From assembly GCF_900239935.1 (NCBI RefSeq), contig NZ_LT965928.1, positions 792,945 to 856,944 on the forward strand: 64,000 bases of DNA. The letters run 5' to 3'. The first letter of the stretch is position 1; the number at the start of each line of letters is the position of its first letter. The translations under genes were made by a program, and so were the position numbers. Below the pieces are notes generated by a model. It did no database searches. It was not told the DNA's origin and saw only the letters and a list, made by a program, of their open reading frames with translations. The DNA is from Pseudoalteromonas carrageenovora IAM 12662 (GTDB lineage: Bacteria; Pseudomonadota; Gammaproteobacteria; Enterobacterales; Alteromonadaceae). Positions 56,096 through 64,000 of this stretch are shown in pieces.

Positions 56096-57673
56096 ATGAG
56101 CAAAGATATTCACGATTCACGAATTCTCATTTTAGACTTTGGTTCACAATACACTCAGCTAATTGCGCGTCGTATACGCGAAATTGGTGTTTATTGTGAG
56201 CTGTGGGCATGGGATGTGACTGAAGAGCAAATCCGCGAGTTTAACCCACAAGGTATCATTCTTTCTGGTGGCCCAGAATCAACAACACTTGAAAACAGCC
56301 CGCGCGCTCCTGAGTATGTGTTTAATGCAGGCGTTCCTGTATTAGGCATTTGTTACGGCATGCAAACAATGGCCGCTCAACTTGGCGGTAGCGTTCACAG
56401 CTCTGATAAAAAAGAGTTTGGTTACGCGCAAGTTGAAAAGGTAGGCAATTGTGCATTGTTTGATGCAATTGAAGATCATATTACCGATGGCGGCAACGGC
56501 GTTTTAGACGTATGGATGAGTCACGGCGATAAAGTTATGGAAGTACCAGCAAGCTTTAGCACAACAGCTAAAACACCAACGTGTCCGCATGCTGCTATGT
56601 CTAACGAAGAAAAGCGTTTTTACGGCGTACAGTTTCACCCAGAAGTAACTCACACTCACCAAGGGCAACGCTTACTTGAACGTTTTGCTATTGATATTTG
56701 TGGTTGTGAAAAACTGTGGACTCCTGCAAAAATTATTGATGATGCCATTGAGCGTATTAAAGACACAGTTGGCGATGATGAAGTTATTTTAGGCCTATCA
56801 GGTGGTGTTGATTCATCGGTTGTGGCTATGCTTATTCACCGCGCAATTGGCGATAGATTAACATGTGTATTTGTTGATAACGGTTTACTTCGTTTAAACG
56901 AAGGTCAGCAAGTAATGGACATGTTTGGTAATAAGTTTGGTCTAAACATTGTTAAGGTTGATGCTGAGGATCAGTTTTTAAATGACTTAGCAGGAAAATC
57001 AGACCCAGAAGATAAACGAAAAGCTATTGGCCACACGTTTATTAATGTATTTGATGAGCAATCTAAAAAGCTTAAAAACGCTAAATGGTTAGGCCAAGGT
57101 ACTATTTACCCAGACGTTATTGAGTCAGCAGCATCTGCTACAGGTAAAGCACACGTTATCAAATCTCACCACAATGTGGGCGGATTACCAGATGACATGA
57201 AAATGGGTCTAGTTGAGCCACTTCGTGAGTTATTTAAAGATGAAGTACGTAAAATTGGTTTAGAGCTAGGTTTACCTTACGACATGCTTTACCGCCACCC
57301 ATTCCCTGGTCCTGGTTTAGGTGTGCGTGTACTTGGTGAAATTAAAAAAGAGTACTGTGATTTACTTCGCCGTGCTGATGCTATTTTCATTGAAGAACTA
57401 CACAAAGCTGATCTTTACCATAAAGTAAGCCAAGCGTTTACTGTGTTCTTACCTGTTAAATCGGTAGGGGTTATGGGTGATGCACGTAAATACGATTGGG
57501 TTGTTTCACTTCGTTGTGTTGAAACTATCGACTTTATGACGGCGCGTTGGTCACATTTACCCTATGAGTTTTTAGGCGTGGTATCTAACCGTATCATTAA
57601 CGAAATTGATGGTATTTCACGTGTAGTTTACGATATTTCTGGTAAGCCACCAGCCACAATTGAGTGGGAATAA
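56096..57673 (+). CDS. guaA: GMP synthase (glutamine-hydrolysing)
   Basis: 525 residues, as in E. coli. Aminates XMP to GMP. The class I glutamine amidotransferase half (about 9-200) has the oxyanion strand [14 protein letters not shown] with the catalytic cysteine and the later FHPEVTHT histidine and glutamate. The ATP-PPase half has the P-loop [15 protein letters not shown], and a dimerisation domain ends with PPATIEWE. It follows guaB by 98 bp, with the hairpin between. Confidence 0.96.
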   Translation: MSKDIHDSRILILDFGSQYTQLIARRIREIGVYCELWAWDVTEEQIREFNPQGIILSGGPESTTLENSPRAPEYVFNAGVPVLGICYGMQTMAAQLGGSVHSSDKKEFGYAQVEKVGNCALFDAIEDHITDGGNGVLDVWMSHGDKVMEVPASFSTTAKTPTCPHAAMSNEEKRFYGVQFHPEVTHTHQGQRLLERFAIDICGCEKLWTPAKIIDDAIERIKDTVGDDEVILGLSGGVDSSVVAMLIHRAIGDRLTCVFVDNGLLRLNEGQQVMDMFGNKFGLNIVKVDAEDQFLNDLAGKSDPEDKRKAIGHTFINVFDEQSKKLKNAKWLGQGTIYPDVIESAASATGKAHVIKSHHNVGGLPDDMKMGLVEPLRELFKDEVRKIGLELGLPYDMLYRHPFPGPGLGVRVLGEIKKEYCDLLRRADAIFIEELHKADLYHKVSQAFTVFLPVKSVGVMGDARKYDWVVSLRCVETIDFMTARWSHLPYEFLGVVSNRIINEIDGISRVVYDISGKPPATIEWE

Positions 57674-57718
57674 TACCAAATAAGTAAGCTTACTCTGCTG
57701 AGCTTATTATCGCGCATT

Positions 57719-57750
57719 AAAAAGCCCGTTTTTTAAACGGGCTTTTTTAC
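57719..57750. terminator. Bidirectional terminator after guaA
   Basis: AAAAAGCCCGTTT (57719-57731) pairs with AAACGGGCTTTTT (57735-57747). Shared with the convergent BCCT gene. Confidence 0.93.
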
Positions 57751-57780
57751 GCGCTAATTTTAGTTCTTAGCTTTTAATTT

Positions 57781-59418
57781 TTAATGTTTAGTTTTTGGCT
57801 CTAACTCAGTTAGTAGGCCTTTTACAAGGCTTACGCTGCCAAGCAGTAAAATAAACGTAAAAGGGAGCGCGGCAATAATAGTTATATACTGCAGTGCCTG
57901 AATAGACTCAGTACCGCCAATCCACAGCATTAGCATTGCAATTATGCCGGCAATGTTAGCCCATACTAGCTTTTGCTTTATTGGTACTTCAAGCTTCCCG
58001 CCTGATGTGAGGCTATCAATTACTATAGAGCCAGAATCAAGTGTGGTTACAAAAAATATAATTATTAATGCCACAGCTAAAAGTGAAAGCGCGGTACCAA
58101 AAGAGTACGCATCAAGCATATAAAACAAGCTAAGTGACACATCGGTAATCCCTTTATCGGCGCCCAGTACGCCAATTTCATTTATGACTTGATCAATAGC
58201 TACACCGCCAAACACCGACATCCACGCAGTGGTAACTAAAGTGGGGATAAGAAGTACATATACTAAAAATTCGCGTATGGTGCGCCCTTTAGAAATGCGC
58301 GCTACAAACATACCAAAACATGGTGCATAAGCCACCCACCAAGCCCAATAGAACACAGTCCAGCCGTGAAGCCACTGCGTATCTTCTCGACCGGTGCTAG
58401 AACTCAGCGGAATAATATTTTTAACATAACCTATTACTGCTGTGTAGGCCGAATCAAGTACAGTAGTAAAGTTTAAAACAAAAACAAGTGCCAAAAACAC
58501 AATAGCAATGCCCATATTTATATTACTGAGCAATTTAACGCCGCCATCCATACCACGCACAATAGATAAAATAGCTAGGCCCATTATTAGTAAAATAATA
58601 CCTTGTTGTAATAATAATGAATTTTCGAACCCTAACACATGGCTTATGCCACTAGCAGCTTGCGAGCCTCCTAGGCCTAGCGATGTAGCAAGACCAAAAA
58701 GAGTTACTAATACGGCCATTACATCTATAACATCACCGAGCTTGCCCCATACTCTATCGCCAAAAAGAGGGTAAAACACTGAGCGCATAGAAAGCGGTAA
58801 ACCTTTGTTATAAACAAAGTACGCTAGGCATAATGCGGTCATGCCATAAATAGCCCATGCATGCAGACCCCAGTGAAATACCGTTGCACCTAAGGCCATT
58901 TCTCGCCCTTGTTCAGTAAAAGGCTCTGCGTTAAGCGGTGTACCAAACCAGTTAGTATAAAATGCGGTAGGTTCGGCCACGCCCCAAAAAATAAGCCCAA
59001 TACCCATACCTGCCGCAAACAACATAGATATCCAAGAAAGGGTAGAGTAATCCGTTGTTGCTTTATCGCCACCTAACCTAATTTTACCAAGCGGTGAGGC
59101 CGCTATACCTATAGCAAATAGTAAAAGTATGTTTGCGCCCCACATAAATACGTAGTCAAAATTTGTTAGAGCTGCATTTTTTATGGTGTTAATAGCGTCT
59201 TTTGCTTCGCTAGGTGAAAGGGCAAGTAGAGTAATAATAAAAAGTAAAGATAATCCAACAGAAACAGAAAACACATTACTATGTATATCCATGCCCCATT
59301 TACTAACGTTATCTTGGCCTACTTGGTAATCGGTTGAGTCGATACTGTATTTTTTTGATTTAAACTTCATATAAGATGGCGTGACTACAGGCAAAAGCCA
59401 ATAGTAAAGCTCCTCCAT
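57781..59418 (-). CDS. BCCT-family compatible-solute transporter
   Basis: 545 residues with about 12 membrane segments. The betaine/choline/carnitine transporter signature is visible in MGIGLIFWGVAEP, the glycine-rich FAAGMGIG, HGWTVFYWAWWVAYAPC with the downstream FVARISKGRTIREF, and VTTLDSG. It imports a quaternary amine with sodium or protons, useful in sea water; the substrate is unknown. The start is uncertain: ATG 59418, whose second and third codons form GGAGGAG, or ATG 59370 (MKFKSKKYSID), the more usual BCCT N-terminus. Confidence 0.9.
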   Translation of the reverse strand: MEELYYWLLPVVTPSYMKFKSKKYSIDSTDYQVGQDNVSKWGMDIHSNVFSVSVGLSLLFIITLLALSPSEAKDAINTIKNAALTNFDYVFMWGANILLLFAIGIAASPLGKIRLGGDKATTDYSTLSWISMLFAAGMGIGLIFWGVAEPTAFYTNWFGTPLNAEPFTEQGREMALGATVFHWGLHAWAIYGMTALCLAYFVYNKGLPLSMRSVFYPLFGDRVWGKLGDVIDVMAVLVTLFGLATSLGLGGSQAASGISHVLGFENSLLLQQGIILLIMGLAILSIVRGMDGGVKLLSNINMGIAIVFLALVFVLNFTTVLDSAYTAVIGYVKNIIPLSSSTGREDTQWLHGWTVFYWAWWVAYAPCFGMFVARISKGRTIREFLVYVLLIPTLVTTAWMSVFGGVAIDQVINEIGVLGADKGITDVSLSLFYMLDAYSFGTALSLLAVALIIIFFVTTLDSGSIVIDSLTSGGKLEVPIKQKLVWANIAGIIAMLMLWIGGTESIQALQYITIIAALPFTFILLLGSVSLVKGLLTELEPKTKH

Positions 59419-59778
59419 ATTTGCATTGTGTATGATCCACGTAAATAAGATACATGATGAAATATGTAATTAGGTGATAAGGCGCGGATCCTCTAAGACA
59501 AAAAGTGTATCATAATTGATGCCAATGTTATTGATTTGTTTATGTGTTTAGCTCTGGCGCATTCTATGACTTGCAAAAATAAAAATGTGGTTGTTTTATG
59601 TTCTGTTTTTATTTTTATATTACTTATCACAACAAGTACGTAAAAATAATTGCAGTATAACGAGTTACTTTAATCTCAACATTACGTAATTTAAAGTGGC
59701 TACAAATAGCTAATTAGCATGCTATTTCATCGTTTTGTATGTTTTAAAAGCAGTTAAACTAAAAAAGTGATTTTTTAC
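59419..59778. other. Gene-free interval before tRNA-Trp
   Basis: About 360 bp between the BCCT start and the tRNA promoter. I find no reading frame with a ribosome binding site longer than about 20 codons and no clear inverted repeat. It probably holds the BCCT promoter. Confidence 0.5.
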
Positions 59779-59806
59779 TTTACCTTTTCTCAAAGGTCTC
59801 TATAAT
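59779..59806 (+). promoter_or_regulatory. Promoter of tRNA-Trp
   Basis: TATAAT at 59801-59806 lies 14 bp before the mature tRNA, with a TTTACC -35-like hexamer at 59779-59784 and a 16-bp spacer. Confidence 0.6.
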
Positions 59807-59819
59807 TCGTCGACATTGC

Positions 59820-59896
59820 AGGGGCGTAGTTCCAATTGGTAGAACAGCGGTCTCCAAAACCGACGGTTGGGAGTTCGAATCTCTCCGCCCCTGCCA
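59820..59896 (+). tRNA. tRNA-Trp (anticodon CCA)
   Basis: 77 nt including the encoded CCA end. Acceptor AGGGGCG (59820-59826) pairs with CGCCCCT (59886-59892), discriminator G, then CCA. The anticodon loop reads CTCCAAA with anticodon CCA, and the T loop TTCGAAT is flanked by GGGAG and CTCTC. Nearly identical to E. coli trpT. A promoter lies directly upstream; no second tRNA follows. Confidence 0.96.
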
Positions 59897-59960
59897 TTTC
59901 TTCTTTACATCGTTTTTATTACTTCATATATTGTTCAAGTGTTTAATCTACTGAGTTGTT

Positions 59961-60266
59961 ATGCATCCACGTTACGCAGCTATTTTTGGTATAGAAAACC
60001 TCGAACTAAATCAGCATTATCGTCCAAAAAATACTAATTCTTCGTCAGCGCCTATACAAAGCACTGAGGCTGAGCCTTTAACACTTAATAAGCAGTTATT
60101 TACTGATATAAAGCTAAGTGTTCAACCTATGGTCATTAATAGTGTTTTAAAAGGCAGTGAAATGCAGTTAACCGATGATAAGCTTATATTGCCAACCCAA
60201 CAGCTCAGTGCAAATGATAAACGCGCTTTATGGGCTTTAATGAGTAAACACCTTGATAACCTTTAA
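59961..60266 (+). CDS. Probable DNA polymerase III psi subunit (HolD-like)
   Basis: 101 residues. The N-terminus YAAIFGIENLELNQHYRP resembles the chi-binding start of E. coli HolD (LQQLGITQWSLRRP), and the C-terminus KRALWALMSKHLDNL resembles its ARAALWQQI end. It is much shorter than E. coli HolD (137), and the family is poorly conserved. The strongest argument is position: it directly precedes and overlaps rimI, where holD sits in gammaproteobacteria. Psi links the clamp loader to SSB through chi. Confidence 0.6.
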   Translation: MHPRYAAIFGIENLELNQHYRPKNTNSSSAPIQSTEAEPLTLNKQLFTDIKLSVQPMVINSVLKGSEMQLTDDKLILPTQQLSANDKRALWALMSKHLDNL

Positions 60267-60720
60267 AGAAGTAGATGAAAGCGCTATTGAGCAATTAATG
60301 GCAATTGAGACAGCATGCCATAGCCACCCTTGGACACTTAAAATAATGAGTTCATGTATGGGGGGGCGTTACTTTAACTTAGCGGCGTTTAATAAAAACA
60401 CGTTAGTGGGTTTTTATATTGGTGAAAAAGCGGGGCCTGATTTTACACTTATGGATATTTGTGTAACGCCAAGCGAGCAAGGTAAGGGCATTGCTAAGCA
60501 GTTGCTTCGTCAGTTTATTGAATATGGCGAACAGCAAAACGCAGAAAACTTATTTTTAGAAGTCAGAGAGTCAAATACTCGCGCAATTGCCTTATACGAG
60601 CGTGCTGGCTTTATAGAAATGTCGGTGCGTAAGAACTATTACCCAAGTGATAACCCTGCTAAAAATGGTTTTGAAGATGCTATTTTAATGGGTATGGCTT
60701 TGAGCTTAGGTTTTTCGTAG
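60253..60720 (+). CDS. rimI: Ribosomal-protein alanine N-acetyltransferase RimI
   Basis: 155 residues, GNAT fold. In E. coli it acetylates the N-terminal alanine of ribosomal protein S18. Acetyl-CoA loop: VTPSEQGKGIAKQLL (pattern QGKGIA); then LEVRESNTRAIALYERAGF and VRKNYYP, both characteristic of RimI. TTG 60253 is the start that keeps the full N-terminal strand; it overlaps the HolD-like gene by 14 nt, implying coupling. Confidence 0.88.
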   Translation: MITFKEVDESAIEQLMAIETACHSHPWTLKIMSSCMGGRYFNLAAFNKNTLVGFYIGEKAGPDFTLMDICVTPSEQGKGIAKQLLRQFIEYGEQQNAENLFLEVRESNTRAIALYERAGFIEMSVRKNYYPSDNPAKNGFEDAILMGMALSLGFS

Positions 60721-60743
60721 CTAACAACGCTTCTCAAACCTAT

Positions 60744-63416
60744 TTAACTTACTTTATCTTGTATAGCTTGCTCAATAGCGTTTATTAAATCACTTACTAA
60801 CTCATCTCTGGGTACTTTATTATTACTTTTTAGGTTTTCTTCAAGTGCAGCTGCACTGTGATAAATTTCGTCAAAGTTAAAACACCCTGAACTACCTTTT
60901 ATACTATGCGCTATTGTTCTTAATGCTTCCCAATCATCTGTGTATTGTAAAGCTTTAACCTCTTCAAGATGAGCGGGTAAATTAGCTAAGTAGTTGTCAG
61001 CAATCTGCTGAAATTTCTCACTTTTTAATAAGCTATCCCATTTATTTTGATTATCTTTTTCAAGATTTAGGTAACTTGCTAGTACGTTTTCTAGGGCGTC
61101 TTTGTCTATAGGTTTAGCAAGTGCTTTATCGCAACCAGCCTCTAGGTAAGTGCCTATGTCATGGTTCATTACATTAGCTGTAAGTGCAATAATAGGGCCG
61201 TCGTAAGCAGCATGGCGCAGCATCTTAGTGGCTTCTAAACCGCCCATTACCGGCATTTGCATGTCCATAATAATAAGCTGGTAGTCGTTAACTAGAGCCA
61301 TTTCTACCGCTTGAGCTCCATTATTAGCTATATCGGGCTCAAGGCCCCAAGTTTGTAGTAGCAGTTTAATTAATAATTGGTTATCTGGGTTATCTTCCGC
61401 AACTAAAATATTGGCGTCAAAGCTGTTTGTAGCAAACGATAAAAACGGGTCTTTTTCTGGCACTAGTTGGCTTTGTTGAGTTAAAAACTCAAGCATTGGT
61501 TGATCGTCAGAGAGTTTACATGCCACGGTGATTGTAAAGCGGCTACCAACGCCCACCTCGCTTTCAAGCGTTACATCGCCGCCAAGTAGCTGCGCTAAGT
61601 TTTTAGAAATACATAAGCCTAACCCAGTGCCGCCAAATCGACGGGTCGTCGTGGCATCAGCTTGTTCAAACGGTTTAAATACTCGCTCTATTTGATGCTC
61701 AGACATACCAATACCGGTGTCGTTAATTACAAACTCAAGCTTTTGGCTAGCTTCTAAATAGTGCACACAAATAGATACGTTACCTTGCTCGGTAAATTTA
61801 ACCGCGTTATTAGCAATGTTTATAAGTATTTGCTTTAAGCGAGTTACATCGCTGTAAATGGTACGTGGAAGTGGCAGATCGTATTTTACGTTTAGCGTTA
61901 GTTGTTTTTCTTGTGCTAAAGGCTCAATTATCGATTCAATGTCGTGCACTAGCTGCACTACATTTAATGCCGACTGATCAACAGCGAGCTTTTCAGCTTC
62001 AATTTTAGATAAATCAAGTATGTTATTTATAAGCTCTAATAGATGTTTTGAGTTTCGTAAAATAGTACTTAAATGCTGTTTATCGTTAGCTACTTTATCG
62101 TTATGTAATAGCTGCTCTGTAAAGCCCATAATAGCCGTAAGCGGAGTGCGTATTTCATGACTCATATTCGCTAAAAAGCGACTTTTAAGTTGGTTTGCTT
62201 GTTCGGCTTGCCCAATAGCAAGCTCTAATTGACTATTCATTGCCTCAAGCGCTTTAGTACGGCTTTCTACCTTGTCTTCAAGATGATGTTTATATTCTTC
62301 AAGCTGCTGCTGGTAATGCCTAATTTGATTAACCATGTGGTTAAAGTCGTTAAACAATACGCCTACTTCATCGTTGGTATGAGCAGGTAAATGCACTGAT
62401 AAATCACCGTCACCTACGCGGTGGCTGGCAGCACCTAATAGCTCAATAGGGTTAAGTAATAAGTTACGCACTACTACAAAAATTAAAATAGGTAGGGTAA
62501 TCACCGATATAATAACGATTAAGCCGGTAATAAGGCTTATGGCTTTACCCGATTGATAAAGTACGCCTTTAGGAATAGTAGAAACATAATAATAACCACC
62601 GGGCATTTGCACGGCAAAAATCATTCGCTCAATTTTATCAATGCTTGAAAGCTCAATAGTCGAAAGCATACCTATATCTGCCAAACTATGTACCTGTTCA
62701 AGCTCGTACTCACTAATATATTGGCCGCGCATGTTGTAGTCAGAGCTAAATAAAATCTTACCGTCTTTAGTCAACATTAAATTAAGGGTGTTGTTATATG
62801 GGGCTTCTAAAATACTGGTATTAAGTATTGAAGGCTCTACATGTATAACAATAAAACCAAGTTGTTGTGGGCGTTTTAAATAGTAATCAACACTATAAAT
62901 TCGCTGTATAAAGTACAAACTTGTGGTGCCATCGTCCTTTTGAATCATAAACTGCTGCTTACTTAAATTACTTTGCAGCACTTTATTAAAAAAAGGGTAA
63001 CTTTTAGGCGCAGTGGTTAGGTTATTAGAGTAATACGCATCACTTCTGCCACTGGCAGAGACCAAATTAATACTAATAATGTCAGGATAGGCTTCGCTGT
63101 AGCTGGCAAATACATCCATTAAAGCGCCAAGTCTGCGGGTATGATCGCCGTTAGCTCTAATATCATTTGTTAAAAAATCACTAAGTACTGGCGAGGTAGA
63201 AAGTAGCTTCGCTGTCGAGTGAAAAGAGTCAATGTAGTTAAATATTTTTTGCTGTTGCTGTTCAACAAAACGGCTCATTATTAAATCAGCTTGTTTTTGT
63301 GTTGAATTAGTTACATTGGTGAGCGTAAAGCCACCTAAAAAGAGCAAAGGTAAAATAACTAAAGGTGTTATATACCACAATAACCTGATACTTAACTTAC
63401 TGGTTTTCATGACCAA
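60744..63416 (-). CDS. Hybrid sensor kinase with receiver and HPt domains
   Basis: 890 residues. A membrane segment (about 13-33), a Cache-like periplasmic sensor (about 35-295), a second membrane segment (about 297-320), HAMP, a coiled coil, HisKA (FLANMSHEIRTPL), HATPase_c (NIANNAVKF, DTGIGM, GGTGLGLCIS), a receiver (LIIMDMQMPVMGG) and a C-terminal HPt (IAHSIKGSSGCF). The layout is that of an unorthodox phosphorelay kinase; its partner regulator is not nearby. TTG 63416 is the likely start because GGAGG lies 8 nt upstream; ATG 63410 would be too far from it. Confidence 0.88.
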   Translation of the reverse strand: MVMKTSKLSIRLLWYITPLVILPLLFLGGFTLTNVTNSTQKQADLIMSRFVEQQQQKIFNYIDSFHSTAKLLSTSPVLSDFLTNDIRANGDHTRRLGALMDVFASYSEAYPDIISINLVSASGRSDAYYSNNLTTAPKSYPFFNKVLQSNLSKQQFMIQKDDGTTSLYFIQRIYSVDYYLKRPQQLGFIVIHVEPSILNTSILEAPYNNTLNLMLTKDGKILFSSDYNMRGQYISEYELEQVHSLADIGMLSTIELSSIDKIERMIFAVQMPGGYYYVSTIPKGVLYQSGKAISLITGLIVIISVITLPILIFVVVRNLLLNPIELLGAASHRVGDGDLSVHLPAHTNDEVGVLFNDFNHMVNQIRHYQQQLEEYKHHLEDKVESRTKALEAMNSQLELAIGQAEQANQLKSRFLANMSHEIRTPLTAIMGFTEQLLHNDKVANDKQHLSTILRNSKHLLELINNILDLSKIEAEKLAVDQSALNVVQLVHDIESIIEPLAQEKQLTLNVKYDLPLPRTIYSDVTRLKQILINIANNAVKFTEQGNVSICVHYLEASQKLEFVINDTGIGMSEHQIERVFKPFEQADATTTRRFGGTGLGLCISKNLAQLLGGDVTLESEVGVGSRFTITVACKLSDDQPMLEFLTQQSQLVPEKDPFLSFATNSFDANILVAEDNPDNQLLIKLLLQTWGLEPDIANNGAQAVEMALVNDYQLIIMDMQMPVMGGLEATKMLRHAAYDGPIIALTANVMNHDIGTYLEAGCDKALAKPIDKDALENVLASYLNLEKDNQNKWDSLLKSEKFQQIADNYLANLPAHLEEVKALQYTDDWEALRTIAHSIKGSSGCFNFDEIYHSAAALEENLKSNNKVPRDELVSDLINAIEQAIQDKVS

Positions 63417-63905
63417 ACTACTTATCCTCCGTGCAATCTATCAATAATATGCGTTACGACTTTATTACACAAGCTTATAGCTGTCTTGATGGCTGAAATA
63501 TAATCAGCTATAAAAGTTGGTTGCTTAATATATGGACTGTTTTATTTGTCGTAACATACTGAAAGTAAGTTATTAAATTAAAAACCCATAGCCAGCATTA
63601 GCTCAAATATTAATTAAAAAATGTTTAAATTATTACCTTTCACTTATTTTTAATCGTTCTCAAGTTGAATTAGCCATATCGGTTTCTTACAAAGCCAAGA
63701 TATTTTTAAGTTAGATAGCACACTTTTATACCGACTCCTGTTACAATTGCCACTATTAAAAAATTAGCTATATGGCGTTAATTGTTGTCAATTTATTCAT
63801 ATTAAATTGCTCAAAGCCCAGTTAATAACGATCAACTTAACGGGTTGCCTTGCATACACCTAATGTTATGCATGTAACTTGGCATCAAACTAAAAGAACT
63901 TATTA
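63417..63905. other. Gene-free interval before prfC
   Basis: About 490 bp between divergent genes with no credible reading frame. It contains a 9-bp inverted repeat, TTATAGCTG (63475-63483) and CAGCTATAA (63505-63513), 21 bp apart, of unknown role, and presumably the promoters for the hybrid kinase and prfC. Confidence 0.5.
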
Positions 63906-64000
63906 ATGGCAGACCAGAATATTATCAACGAAATTAGCAAGCGAAGGACTTTTGCAATCATATCGCATCCGGATGCTGGTAAAACCACCATCACCGAAAA
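63906..64000 (+). CDS. prfC: Peptide chain release factor 3 (partial)
   Basis: Only the first 31 codons lie in the window; the gene continues past the right edge. The text [20 protein letters not shown] contains the GTPase P-loop and matches the RF3 N-terminus of E. coli. RF3 is a GTPase that recycles RF1 and RF2 after termination. Confidence 0.9.
   Translation, partial: MADQNIINEISKRRTFAIISHPDAGKTTITE

Overview
The window looks like a chromosomal stretch of an Alteromonadales gammaproteobacterium, most probably Pseudoalteromonas. This is inferred from the AT-rich coding style, the closeness of the housekeeping proteins to E. coli orthologues, marine families such as the dedicated sortase system, DUF3581 and a BCCT transporter, and an intergenic repeat starting ATACCAATCCGC. 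I see no rRNA, prophage, intact insertion sequence or CRISPR array. Most of the window is ordinary core genome; the accessory interest lies in small genes, repeats and a few unusual gene arrangements.

Layout. 1-2.3 kb: a decayed membrane-protein gene, a SIMPL-domain protein and a peroxiredoxin-like protein. 2.4-6 kb: central carbon genes epd-pgk-fba, with a structured pgk-fba spacer. 6.05-6.39 kb: a GATC-rich repeat element. 6.6-9.8 kb: phoB-phoR-pstS with two Pho boxes. 9.8-16.4 kb, minus strand: a small lipoprotein, a MITE-like repeat, then panC-panB-folK-pcnB-gluQRS-dksA-sfsA; pcnB appears to start at AUU. 16.5-21.5 kb: pepB, a phosphoribosyltransferase, a Crp/Fnr regulator, a small membrane protein and an amidohydrolase. 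21.7-23.3 kb: a TonB-domain lipoprotein and four tandem small EF-hand proteins. 23.5-27.8 kb: the glrK-qseG-glrR signalling operon and neighbours. 27.9-29.3 kb: cca and an unannotated 54-residue protein.

29.4-36 kb holds a complete proteobacterial dedicated sortase system. A divergent kinase/regulator pair faces an OmpA-family protein, a VIT/vWA sortase target and a class GN sortase. The sortase overlaps a convergent EamA transporter. 36.9-46.2 kb: proB, a diguanylate cyclase, a membrane-anchored glutaredoxin, gltX, a small 2OG-Fe(II) oxygenase-like protein, an RcsF-like lipoprotein, a DUF3581 protein, an RhlE-type helicase, a GAF-GGDEF protein and an MTHFR-family protein. 46.4-53 kb: an M16 peptidase, a membrane-anchored XRE regulator with its partner, a PAS-GGDEF protein, cysE and a periplasmic anchored protein. 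53-57.7 kb: xseA, guaB, guaA. 57.8-64 kb: a BCCT transporter, tRNA-Trp, a HolD-like protein with rimI, a hybrid kinase, and the start of prfC.

How they fit together: the window carries several complete sensory circuits (Pho, Glr/Qse, Pds sortase, a hybrid phosphorelay and three diguanylate cyclases) among nucleotide, folate/pantothenate and translation genes. Transcription units are mostly bounded by clear rho-independent terminators, which I list.
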